This document shows positions 53,555-64,000 of a DNA stretch of 64,000 nucleotides, piece by piece. The notes beneath the pieces are model-generated. The model was not told where the DNA came from. It ran no database searches and saw only the letters and a list, made by a program, of their open reading frames with translations. The position numbers and the translations under genes are program-made. How positions within the stretch are numbered: the stretch's first letter is position 1; each line of letters opens with the position of its first letter. The stretch is from Trichopria drosophilae (lineage: Eukaryota; Arthropoda; Insecta; Hymenoptera; Diapriidae), in NCBI GenBank assembly GCA_030407085.1, contig CM059582.1, forward strand, positions 135,739,001-135,803,000, read 5' to 3'.

Positions 53555-55882
53555 TAGACGTTTATTTCATTGAAAAATGGATAAACGTTTCAGACGTCAT
53601 TTACTCTCCAAGGAACCGGGACAGGGCAGAAGATACACATTGTCTGCTCCCCGATTGAAGAGGTCCAGGAAAGCTAGGCTTCAAAGGTAATGGTATATCT
53701 TCGTTTTTGTTATTTCCCATCGCTACTGCTCACAAAAACAAATATGAAAGTTTTTGCAATGTACTTTCGATTACACCATACACATTACTTGTGAGCAGCT
53801 GTAAATTTGCTGATCAGTGTAGATTGAATGAGTTGTTCGTAAAGCTGACGCAAATATGCAAATATTTGTTTATATACATTGTATCGATTTTTAGTTCTAG
53901 GCAGTTGTAAATGGTACGTTTTTATGAAATCTAAAACTTTAAAAAATTACAACTCGAAACTGTCAAATATATTGAAATAAAAAGAAAGAAGTATGTTTTA
54001 TTTTTTATTTTATAGCAAGAATAAAATATGTCATTGAACAAAATTGTAATCTGATGTGGAATTCCTCATTTATATTAAATAAATTGAAGCGTATGGAAAA
54101 TGATTAATTGCTATCATTTTTAATAAAAACTGATTGACGTGGAAAAATATTCAAAAATTTATTGTTGCGAATTGTATTTTATTCGGCTGTATAAGAGTGA
54201 AAATCAAAAGGTTAGTTACTTCACGTCCTCGACATATATTTTATTATACAACTGTAGTAATGTTATTGACTACAATAATAGAATATCACAGAATGTCGTA
54301 CCTTCTACAATCTCCCCCGAGATAGTAACTATGAAGGTATTCAAATCAACATAAATGCAATTGAATATATGAAACTGTCATCCAGCCCTATGTTTCTTAC
54401 TTTACTACCAACCAATCTTATGTGCAAATATATCTTCGAATGTGAAATTTGTTTATAAATAAATATATATAAATATATATTACAATGTCCTTAACAAATA
54501 ATGATCTCAAAGTTTATTTCGTTAGAATTTATCGTAGAATGAAATAGTAATACATTATTAAAGTTTCGATTATCCTTTTTATTGCATTAATTTATTTAAT
54601 AAATGTCCTAAAGAACATGAGTAACATTTATAGAGTGTGCTTTTTGTACAATATAATATAACTATTTTTAAATCTGTTACGTTTTACCCTATTTTAAATT
54701 CCAATAATACATTTATGTATTGCTTATATATTTATTTGAAAAAAATAACAAATGTTACAATATATATATTATTTCATTACAAAATATAATTAATTATTCC
54801 ACATTGCATAATGAGTTTTTCTAATTTATAATAATTAATTTAATCATAAAAAGAATAATTTGCCGTTAATTGTGGTAATTATTAATTCTTGAATATAGCT
54901 AAATTTTTTATTCTCACATATTAAAAGTTATTACAAGCTAATATTAATTAAGTTTTAACCTTTACTACATAAATTTGAAAGAATTACATACATACATCCA
55001 TAAAATTTACAAAGTAGCAAAGAACGAGTGATCAATATATCGACCACTAGGACTGTGAGGATTGAAAAATTGTTTCTCCCTGAGATTTCTTAGAACAACG
55101 ACAGAAATATTGTACGTATTAACAATATTTCTATCATCTTTATGTTGTGCGATACTGGGAATATCTTTCAGGTCAAGTTGACTTGTAATTTTTCAATACC
55201 ATTAATAATAAGCCATTATGTATGTAATGCAAGATAATCGTTGTGCACTGATAATTTCTAACCAATAACAGTAGAAGAATTTAAAACAATTCCAAATTTA
55301 ATTTTCTCGAATTGTGTTATTTTACTGGAAGTATCGTGGTGAAACCAAAGTATTTTTGAAAAATTAACAATAATGGCTGACATATTCAATTCTGAAATAT
55401 TTTGTACTTTATTTTTCAAAGTGCTTAACTTCGGTTCTGCTTGTGTGATTTTAGTTTTCAAACTATGAATATGCTTGTAATGAAATGTACTTTAATTTGC
55501 AAAATGAACGGACATTTTTTTTTATATTAACTATTTCAAATACCCCTTACTGCATAGTCGTTACAATTGTAATCACCTATTTCTAAATAGCTTTTTAAGC
55601 ATTTGAAGCGTGTTCATGGGATGTTAAAATATCAAAATTCATGCGCATAGTCTGTAAAATTATTGCGCATTTTTTACTAATTAACAAACAAAATCTAAAA
55701 ATGGTCAATTTTCGATAAAAAATCCATTATCGACGAACCTTTTAGAGATAACCCTACGACACTGTGTACTCGGGTGTTTTCGGGACCGCTGATTACGAAT
55801 CTAATCGCAGACTTGTAGATTGAAAATTCAGAGTACATAGTGTACCCAGTTTTATCTGAGTCAAGTAAATTTTCTCATTACC
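53555..55882. other. AT-rich intergenic sequence
   Basis: Mostly A/T-rich without recognised genes. A short frame at 53577-53690 (MDKRFRRHLLSKEPG.. then SAPRLKRSRKARLQR) is unusually basic and ends at a CAAAG/GTAATG splice-donor-like site, but no partner exon is seen. Confidence 0.35.
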
Positions 55883-56105
55883 GTCGGCCATCTTGGATCC
55901 GTCATTTTTAATTTTTAAAATCTGATTTCAGATTCCTAATCGGCAATCCCGAAAACCTCACGAGAACCGAATTTCATCAAGTTTGGGTAAGTTTTCAGAT
56001 TTCTGTCGGCCACTTTGGATCCGCTATTTTGAATTATCTAAAGGTGACTTCTAATAAGTAATCAGCGACCCCAAAAACCTCCGAGTAACATCGTTTAGCT
56101 GCTTT
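55883..56105. repeat. 122-bp tandem repeat
   Basis: GTCGGCCATCTTGGATCCG at 55883 recurs as GTCGGCCACTTTGGATCCG at 56005, and the following blocks (ATTTT-AATT, AAAACCTC-GAG) recur too. The period is 122 bp, about 1.8 copies, and a related single unit is at 43478-43545. Confidence 0.65.
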
Positions 56106-57000
56106 CCGTGTAAAGAAAAATGTATGCTACATAGGGTTAAATTAATAATTAATATTTAAAAGTCATATTCAAGATATGCTGGCCTCAAATTTTGCCATTT
56201 TTTCACAAAATCTTGCCAAAAGCATTTTTTATGTTTTGTACTATATTTTTTCAACCATTGCGCTAAGTAAACACACTGCTCTAACAATAAGTAAGCACTT
56301 TGCGCACGCGGTTGAAAAAAGTACTATTTTCCGCACTCATATTCGAGCATAAAATCGAGTTTTACCCACGAAGTTAGGTAAAATATATTGATATACCTAT
56401 TGAGCTGTTTTTTTTTTAAGTCGATGGTTAAATTTTGGAAGTAGTTGAACGCATTTTTCAGCATTGTAAAAATATTAGTCACCAATGTAAATAGAAAAAA
56501 CCAACTATTTATCCCCATTTATTTTTCAAATTAAAGTATATTTCATTAGAAGTATATGAATAGTTCGAAAATTAAAATAACTCAAGTAAACCAAAGTTAG
56601 GCATCTTGCAAAAATAAAATGCAAACAATTTCAAAATTAAATGTCAGACATTTTTTTAAATTTGGCAATAACACTTGGGGGTTTTGTTTTTTTTGATATC
56701 AATGGGTAGATTATACCAAATTATAGCTAAATCCCAAACATTCATAAAAATTGGTGTATTGAATTGACACGAAATGCGCAGTCACTTTTCGTCAGTTTTT
56801 ATATGATTCATTGCTTCGAGAACCCACCTCCACAGAGACCAGAAGAAATGGTCGGAAACTGATTGTATTTTATACAAAGGTATTAAAATGTTTTAAATAG
56901 ATTTGTGAATATTGATTTCCTTCTATTTCTTCCATTCTTCAAATAGATTATGTCATACGTAAGATGTAGAACGTACAAAATTTCTAAAACTTGCCCTGAA
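56106..57000. other. AT-rich intergenic sequence
   Basis: No recognised gene or repeat. Confidence 0.4.
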
Positions 57001-57019
57001 TAAAGAAAGCGCGATAGTT

Positions 57020-57453
57020 CTTGTTACGCCCACGCGTAACGTAGTAGGGAAGTAAGTTGATTTACCGACGAACGAGTCGGTTCACGTAACGCCCACCGCT
57101 GCGCTCCGTAGCCCCATCTTTTGTTGTTACCGCGTCTGCGCCGTGGCGTTAGAGCACTCACTCGCCTCTCGTTCGAGCTCTCGCGCGCATCGGCTCCCGT
57201 GGCGATTCAGCTAATCCTTATAAGTAGTGTACGAAAATCATCTTCAAAAGTAGAAAAACCTTGAAAATACAAGTGGTATTCGATTTCTCTCCTCTCCCGA
57301 TTGATCCGTGCCCATAAACTCTACGTTCGCCAGGAACCTTTGCTTTCCTTCTCGTTGCGCGAACATAATGGCGATGCTGCCAGGATCCCTCGGTTTCGGG
57401 AGTGAAAACGCGCCATTGGAGTATGTGCAGTGCAAGCATCGATGATTGGAGTG

Positions 57454-57455
<2 letters not shown>
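57020..57455. other. GC-rich segment, possibly an LTR or promoter fragment
   Basis: A sharp rise in G+C starting around TGTTACGCCCACGCGTAACG (57023). That start resembles a Gypsy LTR end, but no matching end was found. It lies directly upstream of a long (TC)n tract and the CR1-group LINE. Confidence 0.3.

Positions 57456-57459
<4 letters not shown>

Positions 57460-57509
<50 letters not shown>
57460..57509. repeat. (TC)n microsatellite
   Basis: About 25 uninterrupted TC units directly before the first LINE coding sequence. The LINE copy appears to start at its end. Confidence 0.95.
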
Positions 57510-57512
<3 letters not shown>

Positions 57513-58042
57513 TCGATCGTGCTTCGATAGGCTACGATATACGAAACTGCGATCTAGTACTTACTGGGGTACCTGAGAAAATTACAGAGGACTTACGACA
57601 AATTACGCTAAAAATAGCTGAATTTTTGAACGTGACGCTGCAGCTAAATGACATCCAAACAGCATATCGCCTAAATAGAGCAAATAGCTCATCTATCTCC
57701 GGGCCATCCACTTCGTCTGAGCAAACATTGCCTAGATATCCAGCTATAATGGTTCGGCTTTCTAATCCTGATCTGCGATTTGCATTCATTAAAGGGATGC
57801 GAACGAAGAAGATGCTGTTCAGCACCGACATCGATGGCTCATACGTAAAAAATCGTATTTTTGTAAATGAGCACCTACCACCTGCGACTCTAAACTTACT
57901 TAAGAAAGCTCGGGCTCTTGTGAAGGGCCATCCGCATAAGTATATTTATACATACCATGGTATTATTCGTTTTCGACCTACTAGTGGCGCTAACGCGATT
58001 AATATTACATGTGAAGCTGATCTTCAGAAGATCCGCGATTGA
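57510..58042 (+). pseudogene. LINE C ORF1, C-terminal part
   Basis: An open frame running in from the (TC)n tract, ending at TGA 58040-58042. CDLVLTGVPE and IMVRLSNPDLR are the strands of an RRM-like fold, followed by IFVNEHLPPATLNLLKKAR, the C-terminal domain of CR1/L2-group ORF1 proteins that bind LINE RNA. The N-terminus is missing (5' truncation). The stop is followed in the same frame by ORF2. Confidence 0.7.
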
Positions 58043-60975
58043 CGTACGGCGGGTAGTACTCTGAGTCTTCGTGATAATAGTGTAGTGGCTGCATCGAATT
58101 TTAGAAATAACCAGGCTATTATAAATTTGATTTTTCCAGTATCTTCTAACTCTATTAATCTAAAGGTGTGTCATATAAATGTCCAATCTCTCGGCTCAGC
58201 AAATAAAATGCCTCTTTTAAAGTCTTATCTTAATGTCAATTTTTACCATATTATCATACTTTCTGAAACCTGGTTCAACTCTAAAACTGTGGACTCATAT
58301 TTTTATCTGCCAAACTACCATCTGCTGCGCAACGATCGCAAGTATAAACTCGGGGGAGGTGTTGCAATGTATATTCATACTACTCTTAATTACAAAATTC
58401 TAGAAAAATCAGAATGCACTTCTGTTGACCCCCTCGAGTTCATGCTTGTAGAAGTCGGTTGCAGCTCCATAGCGAATTTCAGAGTGCTACTAGCGGCAAT
58501 TTACCGCCCACCCAAGAAAGCTCTTCTTGAACAATTCGAGTCCGCATTGCAGAAGCATAGCAGTGGTTACGATCGAATCATCATTATGGGGTGACTTGAA
58601 TGTGGACTTAAATCGCGCTTATTTCGAATCTTCGTATTTGCAGCAGTTTGCGGAAGCCAATGCCCTCCATATCGTACCTTACCTACCTACAAACCATACG
58701 AGCCGAGCGGACACTTGGATAGATCACTGCCTTGTCGATAACCCCTCAAATGTTGTAGCACAGAACCAAGCCAGCATACCTTTTATCTGTGGCCATGATC
58801 TGATAGATATCGAATACAAGGTTCAGATTCTTAAACCAAAACCATCGCAAATTACGTGTAGAGATTACCGTTCATTCGATACCTTGAACCTACTTAGGGA
58901 CCTAAGTAATTACGACTGGAGCATTTTTAATTTAGCCTCCTCGCTTGCTAATATCAACGTACTTACTAAAACGCTCAGTCACCGCATCCTCGAAACCTTT
59001 GACAAACATGCCCCTATCCGTACCTTTACTCCGGCACACAAACCATCCCCGTGGATTACGCCTCACTTACATAGACTAAAACAAGAGCGGAATAGCCTTT
59101 TATGCGCTTACCGTCGAACAAGGGATCCTAAGCTAAAACTCAGACTCATTTCTGCTAATAAAGTCAACAAGCAAGCATGGACTTCGACAAGAGAAATGTA
59201 CTACCGTACCAAACTTTCCAATATACACGACGCCAAGACTATGTGGAAGGAACTGCGGAATCTCGATCTGGTGGCTTCGACAAAATTGTTCACTCGATGA
59301 ACTCAACTCGTTCCACACTGCTTCTGTTTCCTCCTGGACCGATCTACTGGACTTAAATCTCAGCGAACACCTGCAACACGACGATTTTAATGATAACAGA
59401 TTTTTCTTTTCAAACGTTACCATTGAGGATATAGCCGCGTATCTCACAGAAGCTAGGTCTGAAGCTTGTGGCACCGACTCGATATCTATCAGCTTTCTCA
59501 TCAAATCATTTCCCGTTATCGCTCCTCATATAGTTCATCTCTTTAATGAATCTCTCAATACGTCTATTTTTCCCGCCGACTGGAAAAAATCATTGTTGCT
59601 TCCAATTAATAAAATTTCGAATCCCACTTCTCCTGCTCACTATCGCCTTGTTGCCATTCTTCCAGCTCTCTCTAAAATCCTGGAACGTGCCGTCTTTAAC
59701 CAACTACTAAGATTCCTAAATCATAACGATTGGTTTGATCCTCACCAATCAGGGTTTCGCAAGGGTTACAGTACACAAACTGCGCTCTTATATGTCTCTG
59801 ATTTCTGCAGACAAGCCATTGACAACCGCATGATAACCATCATTATTCTCTTCGATTTCAGCCGCGCTTTCGACACAATTAGCCATAGCTTACTTATAGA
59901 GAAACTTAATACTGCCAACCTTTCAAAATCGGCCGTCCGTTGGTTCGCATCATATCTCTCTTGTCGATCCCAAGCAGTCACTGGTCCCGACGGTAGTAGA
60001 TCATCGTGTCTTCCGGTGGGTGCTGGAGTACCTCAAGGTTCGGTTTTAGGACCATTATTGTTTTCCATCTTTATCAACGACCTACCTAAGGTTCTCCAGC
60101 ACTGTGACCATATGATATTTGCCGACGACACATAAATTTTTCTAAACTGTCGCGTCTCTGAGCTGGATATGGCCATAAATAAATTAACATCTGACGTCAC
60201 ACATTTTTGTCAGTGGGCGAACACTAATGACCTCGCCCTGAACCTTAACAAAACTAAGGCTCTAATAGTCGGTAGCGCTATCTACCTAAACACACTTAAT
60301 TTTGATTCGATCACTCCTATCGTTATCAACAACACGGAAATACCGTGGGTCAAATCGGTGAGGAACTTAGGTCTCGAGTTTGATGCGACGCTTTCATGGA
60401 AGAACCACCTCGTTAAAATGTCTAATAGAGTTTTCTCCACTTTACGCCAGCTACGTAATAACCGGGCTTTACTTCCAACTGACGTTCGGAAAAACCTTGT
60501 TTCCTCACTGATTTTACCCTACTTCGACTACTGCTGCGCTGTCTACAATGACATTAATGTCATTCAGAAAATCAAAGTAGAACGTATGTTCAACGCGGGA
60601 ATTCGCTTTATTTTTGATCTACGGCGCGATGAACATATCACCCCGTTCCGAAATAAACTAAACTGGCTCTCGACCAGATCGCGTCGGCTGTACTTAATAG
60701 GGATCCTTACCTACAAGATTCTGACCACTGGCGTCCCTCAATATCTGTACGATTGTTACCAGTGGCGCATCGTAACCGCGTCCAGAGAACTCCGACCTGG
60801 TTCTATGTTGCAACTTCGTGTACCGACTCATCGATTAGAATCGTATGCAAAATCTTTTATTGTCACTTCCACGCGGCTATGGAATGATCTTCCCGATGAT
60901 ATTCGAAACAGCATTAGTCTGAACTCGTTTAAATTTAAATTAAAAAATTATTTATTAATCCGGACCGTATCGTGA
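58043..60975 (+). pseudogene. LINE C ORF2: endonuclease and reverse transcriptase
   Basis: ORF2 is in the same frame as ORF1, beginning after TGA 58040-58042. Endonuclease motifs: HINVQSLGS (Asn), ILSETWF (Glu), YRPPKKAL, then GDLNVDLNR, DTWIDHCLV and CGHDLIDIE. RT motifs: LPINKISNP, HQSGFRKGYSTQTALL, LFDFSRAFDTI, GVPQGSVLGPLLF, MIFADD (60115-60129). Defects: four G's at 58588-58591 where copy D has three (frameshift), a deletion of about 20 bases near 59290, and TAA at 60133-60135 right after the catalytic box. The C-terminal thumb region 60169-60975 is open. Confidence 0.85.
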
Positions 60976-61244
60976 GCTTATTACCAAATTACTTCGATGA
61001 GCGTGTACTGTACAAGAGTATTCACTAGATCAATTGAGTATTTTTCTGTCTGTTAGTTACTAAGTTTGTATTCCTTTTTTTCGCTTTTTTACGCTTAGCT
61101 ATTGTTAAACTGCGCTTTTCTGTTATAAATCTGTATTGTTTACTATATTTACTCTAGTCTTAAATTTTATTATGTATGCTCTTTTACTGGTTGGCCCAAG
61201 AGGTTATTCCTCAAGCCAAAATAAAGCCATTCAGTCAGTCAGAC
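60976..61244 (+). other. LINE C 3' UTR and tail
   Basis: T-rich 3' UTR with GAGGTTATTCCTC (small stem-loop) and AATAAAGCC, ending in repeated CAGT. CR1-group elements end in short tandem repeats instead of poly(A). Confidence 0.7.
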
Positions 61245-61381
61245 ACCCACGTGCGTTAGTGAAGGACCATCCGCATAAGTATGTTTACACCTATGACGGC
61301 ATTGTACGCTTTCGATCAACTAGCGGAGCTAACGCGATCGACATTACTTGTGAGGACGATCTACGAAGAATTAGCGATTGA
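61245..61381 (+). pseudogene. LINE D ORF1 C-terminal end
   Basis: RALVKDHPHKYVYTYDGIVR and ITCEDDLRRISD match copy C closely. Ends at TGA 61379-61381, the same codon and position as in copy C. Confidence 0.7.
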
Positions 61382-64000
61382 CGTTTGGCATGTGGCACTC
61401 TTAGTGTTCGCGAAAATAGTGAAACGGCTGCATCGACGTCCGGAAGCAACCAGGCTTTAATTAATTCAATAATTCCAGCAAACTCTAACTATATTAATCT
61501 AAAAGTATGTCATATTAATGTTCAATCTCTCGGCTCTGCTAATAAATTTTCTTTTTTTAAATCTTATTTCACCGAAAATTGTTATCATATTATTATTCTT
61601 TCTGAAACTTGGTTTAATACTAAAACTGTTGACTCCTAATTTTCTTTGCTTAACTATCACTTGATTCGCAATGACCGCAAGTATAAGCTCGGTGGAGGTG
61701 TTGCTATGTATATTCATACCGCTCTAAATTACAAAATCTTGGAAAAATCTGAATGCTCTTTCGTTAACCCCCTCGAGTTTATGCTTGTTAAAGTCGGTCA
61801 CAGCGCTACTACGAACCTCAGAGTGCTACTTGCGGTTATCTATCGACCACCGAAGAAAGCTCTTCTCGAACTATTTGAATCTATACTGCAAAAACATAGC
61901 TGTAATTAGGATCGAATCATTATTATGGGTGATTTCAATGTTGACTTAAATCGTGCTAACTTTGAATCTACATATTTGCAGCAGTTTGCCGTAGCCAATG
62001 CTCTTCAAATCGTGCCATATCATCCTACTAATCATACGAACCGAACTGATACATGGATTAACCACTGCCTTGTCGATAGCCTTACAAATATCCTAGGACA
62101 TAGCCAAGCCAATTTACCTTTCATCTGTGGACATGATCTGATAGTCGAATGTAAGATTGGAACACCGAAAGCAAAGCCGACACAAATCACATGTAGAGAC
62201 TATCGCTCGTTCGATGTATCGAGTTTGCATGGGGACCTGAGTAGCTATGATTGGAATATTTTTAATTCTGTTTCTCCACTGAATAACGTGAACTTACTCA
62301 CCAATACGCTTAGTCATCGTCTGTTGCAAACTTTTGATAAGCACGCCCCTAAGCCCACCTTTATACCGACTCACAAGCTTTCTCCTTGGATTTCACCTCA
62401 GCTACTTAGACTTAAATATGGGAGAAATAGCCTTTTATGCGCTTATCGCAGGACCAGGGACCCCTCATTAAGAATTACACTCATTGCTGCTAATAAGGCT
62501 AATAAGGAGTCATGGGTATTAGCGAGGGCAAACTACTATCGAAACAAACTTACTAATATTCGGGATGCTAAGACCATGTGGAGGGAGTTGCGCAACCTTG
62601 ATCTGCTGGCTTCCAATAAAGCTGTTAAACCGTTGTGTTGCACTTTGGATGAACTCAATTCCTTTCACACAGCTTCTGTTTCTCCTTACACTGATCTTTT
62701 CGACCTAAATTTCGATGAAGACTTTTATCACGGAGATTTTAACGATAGTAGATTTTTCTTCGCTAATGTCACCATCGAGGACGTAGCTGCTCGTTTGTCG
62801 GAAGCAAAGTCGGAAGCATGTGGCTCTGATTCGATACCTATTAGTTTTTACATCAAATCATTCCCTGTCATTGCCCCTCACATAGTTCATCTCTTCAATG
62901 AATCACTCAATTTATCCATCTTTCCTGCTGATTGGAAAAAATCACTGATGATACCCATTAGCAAAATTACTAACCCTGTTTCTCCTGCTCATTACCGCCT
63001 TATCGCTATTGTTCCTGCTCTCTCTAAAATTCTAGAACGTATTGTTTTCAATCAGCTACTTGGATTCCTGAATAACAGTAATTGGTTTGATTCTCACCAA
63101 TCGGGTTTCCGTAAAGACTACAGCACGCAAACAGCACTATTAAATGTATCTGAATATTGCAGGCAAGCAATAGACAATCGCATGATAACTGTTGTTATCC
63201 TCTTTGACTTTAGCAGTGCGTTCGATACTATTAGTCATAGGCTTTTACTGCAGAAACTAAAAATGGCTAATTTATCGGATACCGCTATTCGGTGGTTTGC
63301 GTCTTACCTCTCGTGTCGATCTCAGGCTGTCACAGGGGTGGATGGCACTAGATCGTCGTGGTTTCCAGTGGGTGCTGGAGAGCCCCAAGGTTCTGTGTTA
63401 GGACCTTTGTTGTTTTCAGTTTTTATTAACGATCTACCTGGGGTTCTCCATCATAGTGATCATATGATTTTCGCTGACGACACCGAAATTTTTATTTTCT
63501 TTTGCAAAATTGCCATTGCAAAGGTAACATTCGATATCACTCGCTTCTGTCAATGGGCGAATACCAATGACCTCGTCCTTAACTTTGAAAAAACTAAGGC
63601 ATTCATTGTCGGCAGTGCTTTTTATCTGAATACCTTTAATACTGATTCGATCACACCGATTGTTATTAATAATTCGGTCATACCGTGGGTTAAATCGGTG
63701 AGGAACTTGGGTCTCGTGTTTGATGGGACGCTCTCGTGGAAGTACCATCTTATACAAATGTCCAATAAAGTCTTCTCCACTCTACGTGAACTACGTAATA
63801 ACCGTGCTCAACTACCAACTGATGTTAGGCAAACCCTTGTTTCCTCATTGATTTTACCCTATTTCGATTACTGCTGCGCAGTTTACAACGACATTAATGT
63901 AACTCAAAAAATCAGGGTGGAACGAATGTTTAATGCGGGCATTCGTTTACTATCGATCTTCGATCTACGGCGCGATGAGCACATTACCCCATATCGTAAT
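61382..64000 (+). pseudogene. LINE D ORF2: endonuclease and reverse transcriptase, single frame
   Basis: One reading frame from 61382 to beyond 64000, broken only by TAA at 61637-61639 and TAG at 61907-61909; the last part, from ATG 61925, is open for 692 codons to the edge. Motifs: HINVQSLGS and ILSETWF (endonuclease), GDFNVDLNR, DTWINHCLV, CGHDLIVE, LFDFSSAFDTI (RT block A), GAGEPQGSVLGPLLF (V-P-Q-G-S altered to E-P-Q-G-S) and MIFADD (63465-63480). Better preserved than copy C. Confidence 0.85.

Larger units (their letters stand above)
57510..61244 (+). mobile_element. CR1-group LINE, copy C
   Basis: Plus strand: the C-terminal part of ORF1, ORF2 (endonuclease and RT), and a 3' UTR ending AATAAAGCCATTCAGTCAGTCAG (cited as AATAAAGCC plus CAGT repeats) at 61221-61244. 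RT sequence style (HQSGFRKGYSTQTALL, FADD, GVPQGSVLGPLLF) places it in the CR1/L2/Daphne group. ORF2 has three defects. A second, diverged copy follows immediately. Confidence 0.82.
61245..64000 (+). mobile_element. CR1-group LINE, copy D (truncated 5', runs off the window)
   Basis: Begins in the last 45 codons of ORF1 directly after the CAGT tail of copy C and continues through ORF2 to the window end. Diverged from copy C but colinear. 5'-truncated, as is typical of LINE insertions. Confidence 0.83.

Noticed and set aside
53577..53695. Basic exon-like frame ending at a GTAATG donor
   Set aside because: No partner exon, no family resemblance and surrounded by A/T-rich repeats; evidence too thin to call a gene.
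57023..57455. Third solo LTR starting TGTTACGCCC
   Set aside because: Only one LTR-like end is visible; no closing GTAACA or target duplication before the microsatellite.

Overview
This 64 kb window is eukaryotic, AT-rich and made almost entirely of transposable elements at various stages of decay. I recognise no ordinary host gene with certainty. The mix (Ty3/Gypsy with an envelope, three BEL/Pao copies, R4/Dong, CR1-group and I/R1-like LINEs, a tRNA-derived SINE, mariner-like fragments) points to an insect. Several repeat types look hymenopteran, but the order is only a tentative inference. It resembles a heterochromatic or gene-poor TE nest.

Layout. 587-9380: a complete two-LTR Ty3/Gypsy (errantivirus-like) provirus on the minus strand, with 4-bp target duplications (CATA), a tRNA-primer site, a polypurine tract, gag, protease, RT/RNase H and an env remnant. 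Between RNase H and env a block encoding OTU-like, macro-like and integrase domains runs the opposite way (plus strand). 10141-12055: internally deleted LINE. 12390-15895: two halves of mariner-like transposases on opposite strands, around a nearly intact transposase (13104-14829) that I tentatively place in the Zator/ISAzo13 type. 16540-16877: SINE copy. 18378-24746: degenerate BEL/Pao (BEL-1, minus). 24899-25703 and 25976-26794: two solo LTRs, each with a 4-bp target duplication. 28896-34656: second BEL/Pao (BEL-2, plus), followed at once by an R4/Dong-type LINE with a restriction-like endonuclease (34657-38386). 38690-42119: third, internally deleted BEL/Pao (BEL-3, minus), whose gag is split by a second SINE copy.

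44455-44955 is a dispersed repeat carrying a 173-bp MITE; the empty version of the site is visible at 27190-27535. 45170-46010 is a small two-exon gene for a cysteine-rich protein of unknown function. Its promoter and start codon lie inside one arm of a very large inverted repeat (45978-47022 / 47365-48359). 49281-53149 is a palindromic MITE split by a minus-strand LINE. 53560-57000 is AT-rich sequence with a 122-bp tandem repeat. 57510-64000 holds two CR1-group LINE copies head to tail; the second runs off the window.

How the parts relate: the retroelements provide gag/pol machinery, nearly all of it broken, and the SINE and MITEs depend on proteins made elsewhere. The most notable observations are the inverted OTU-macro-integrase block, the in-frame UGA separating ORF1 from ORF2 in both CR1-group copies with no AUG available to start ORF2, and the 1-kb palindrome sharing its promoter region with the cysteine-rich gene.
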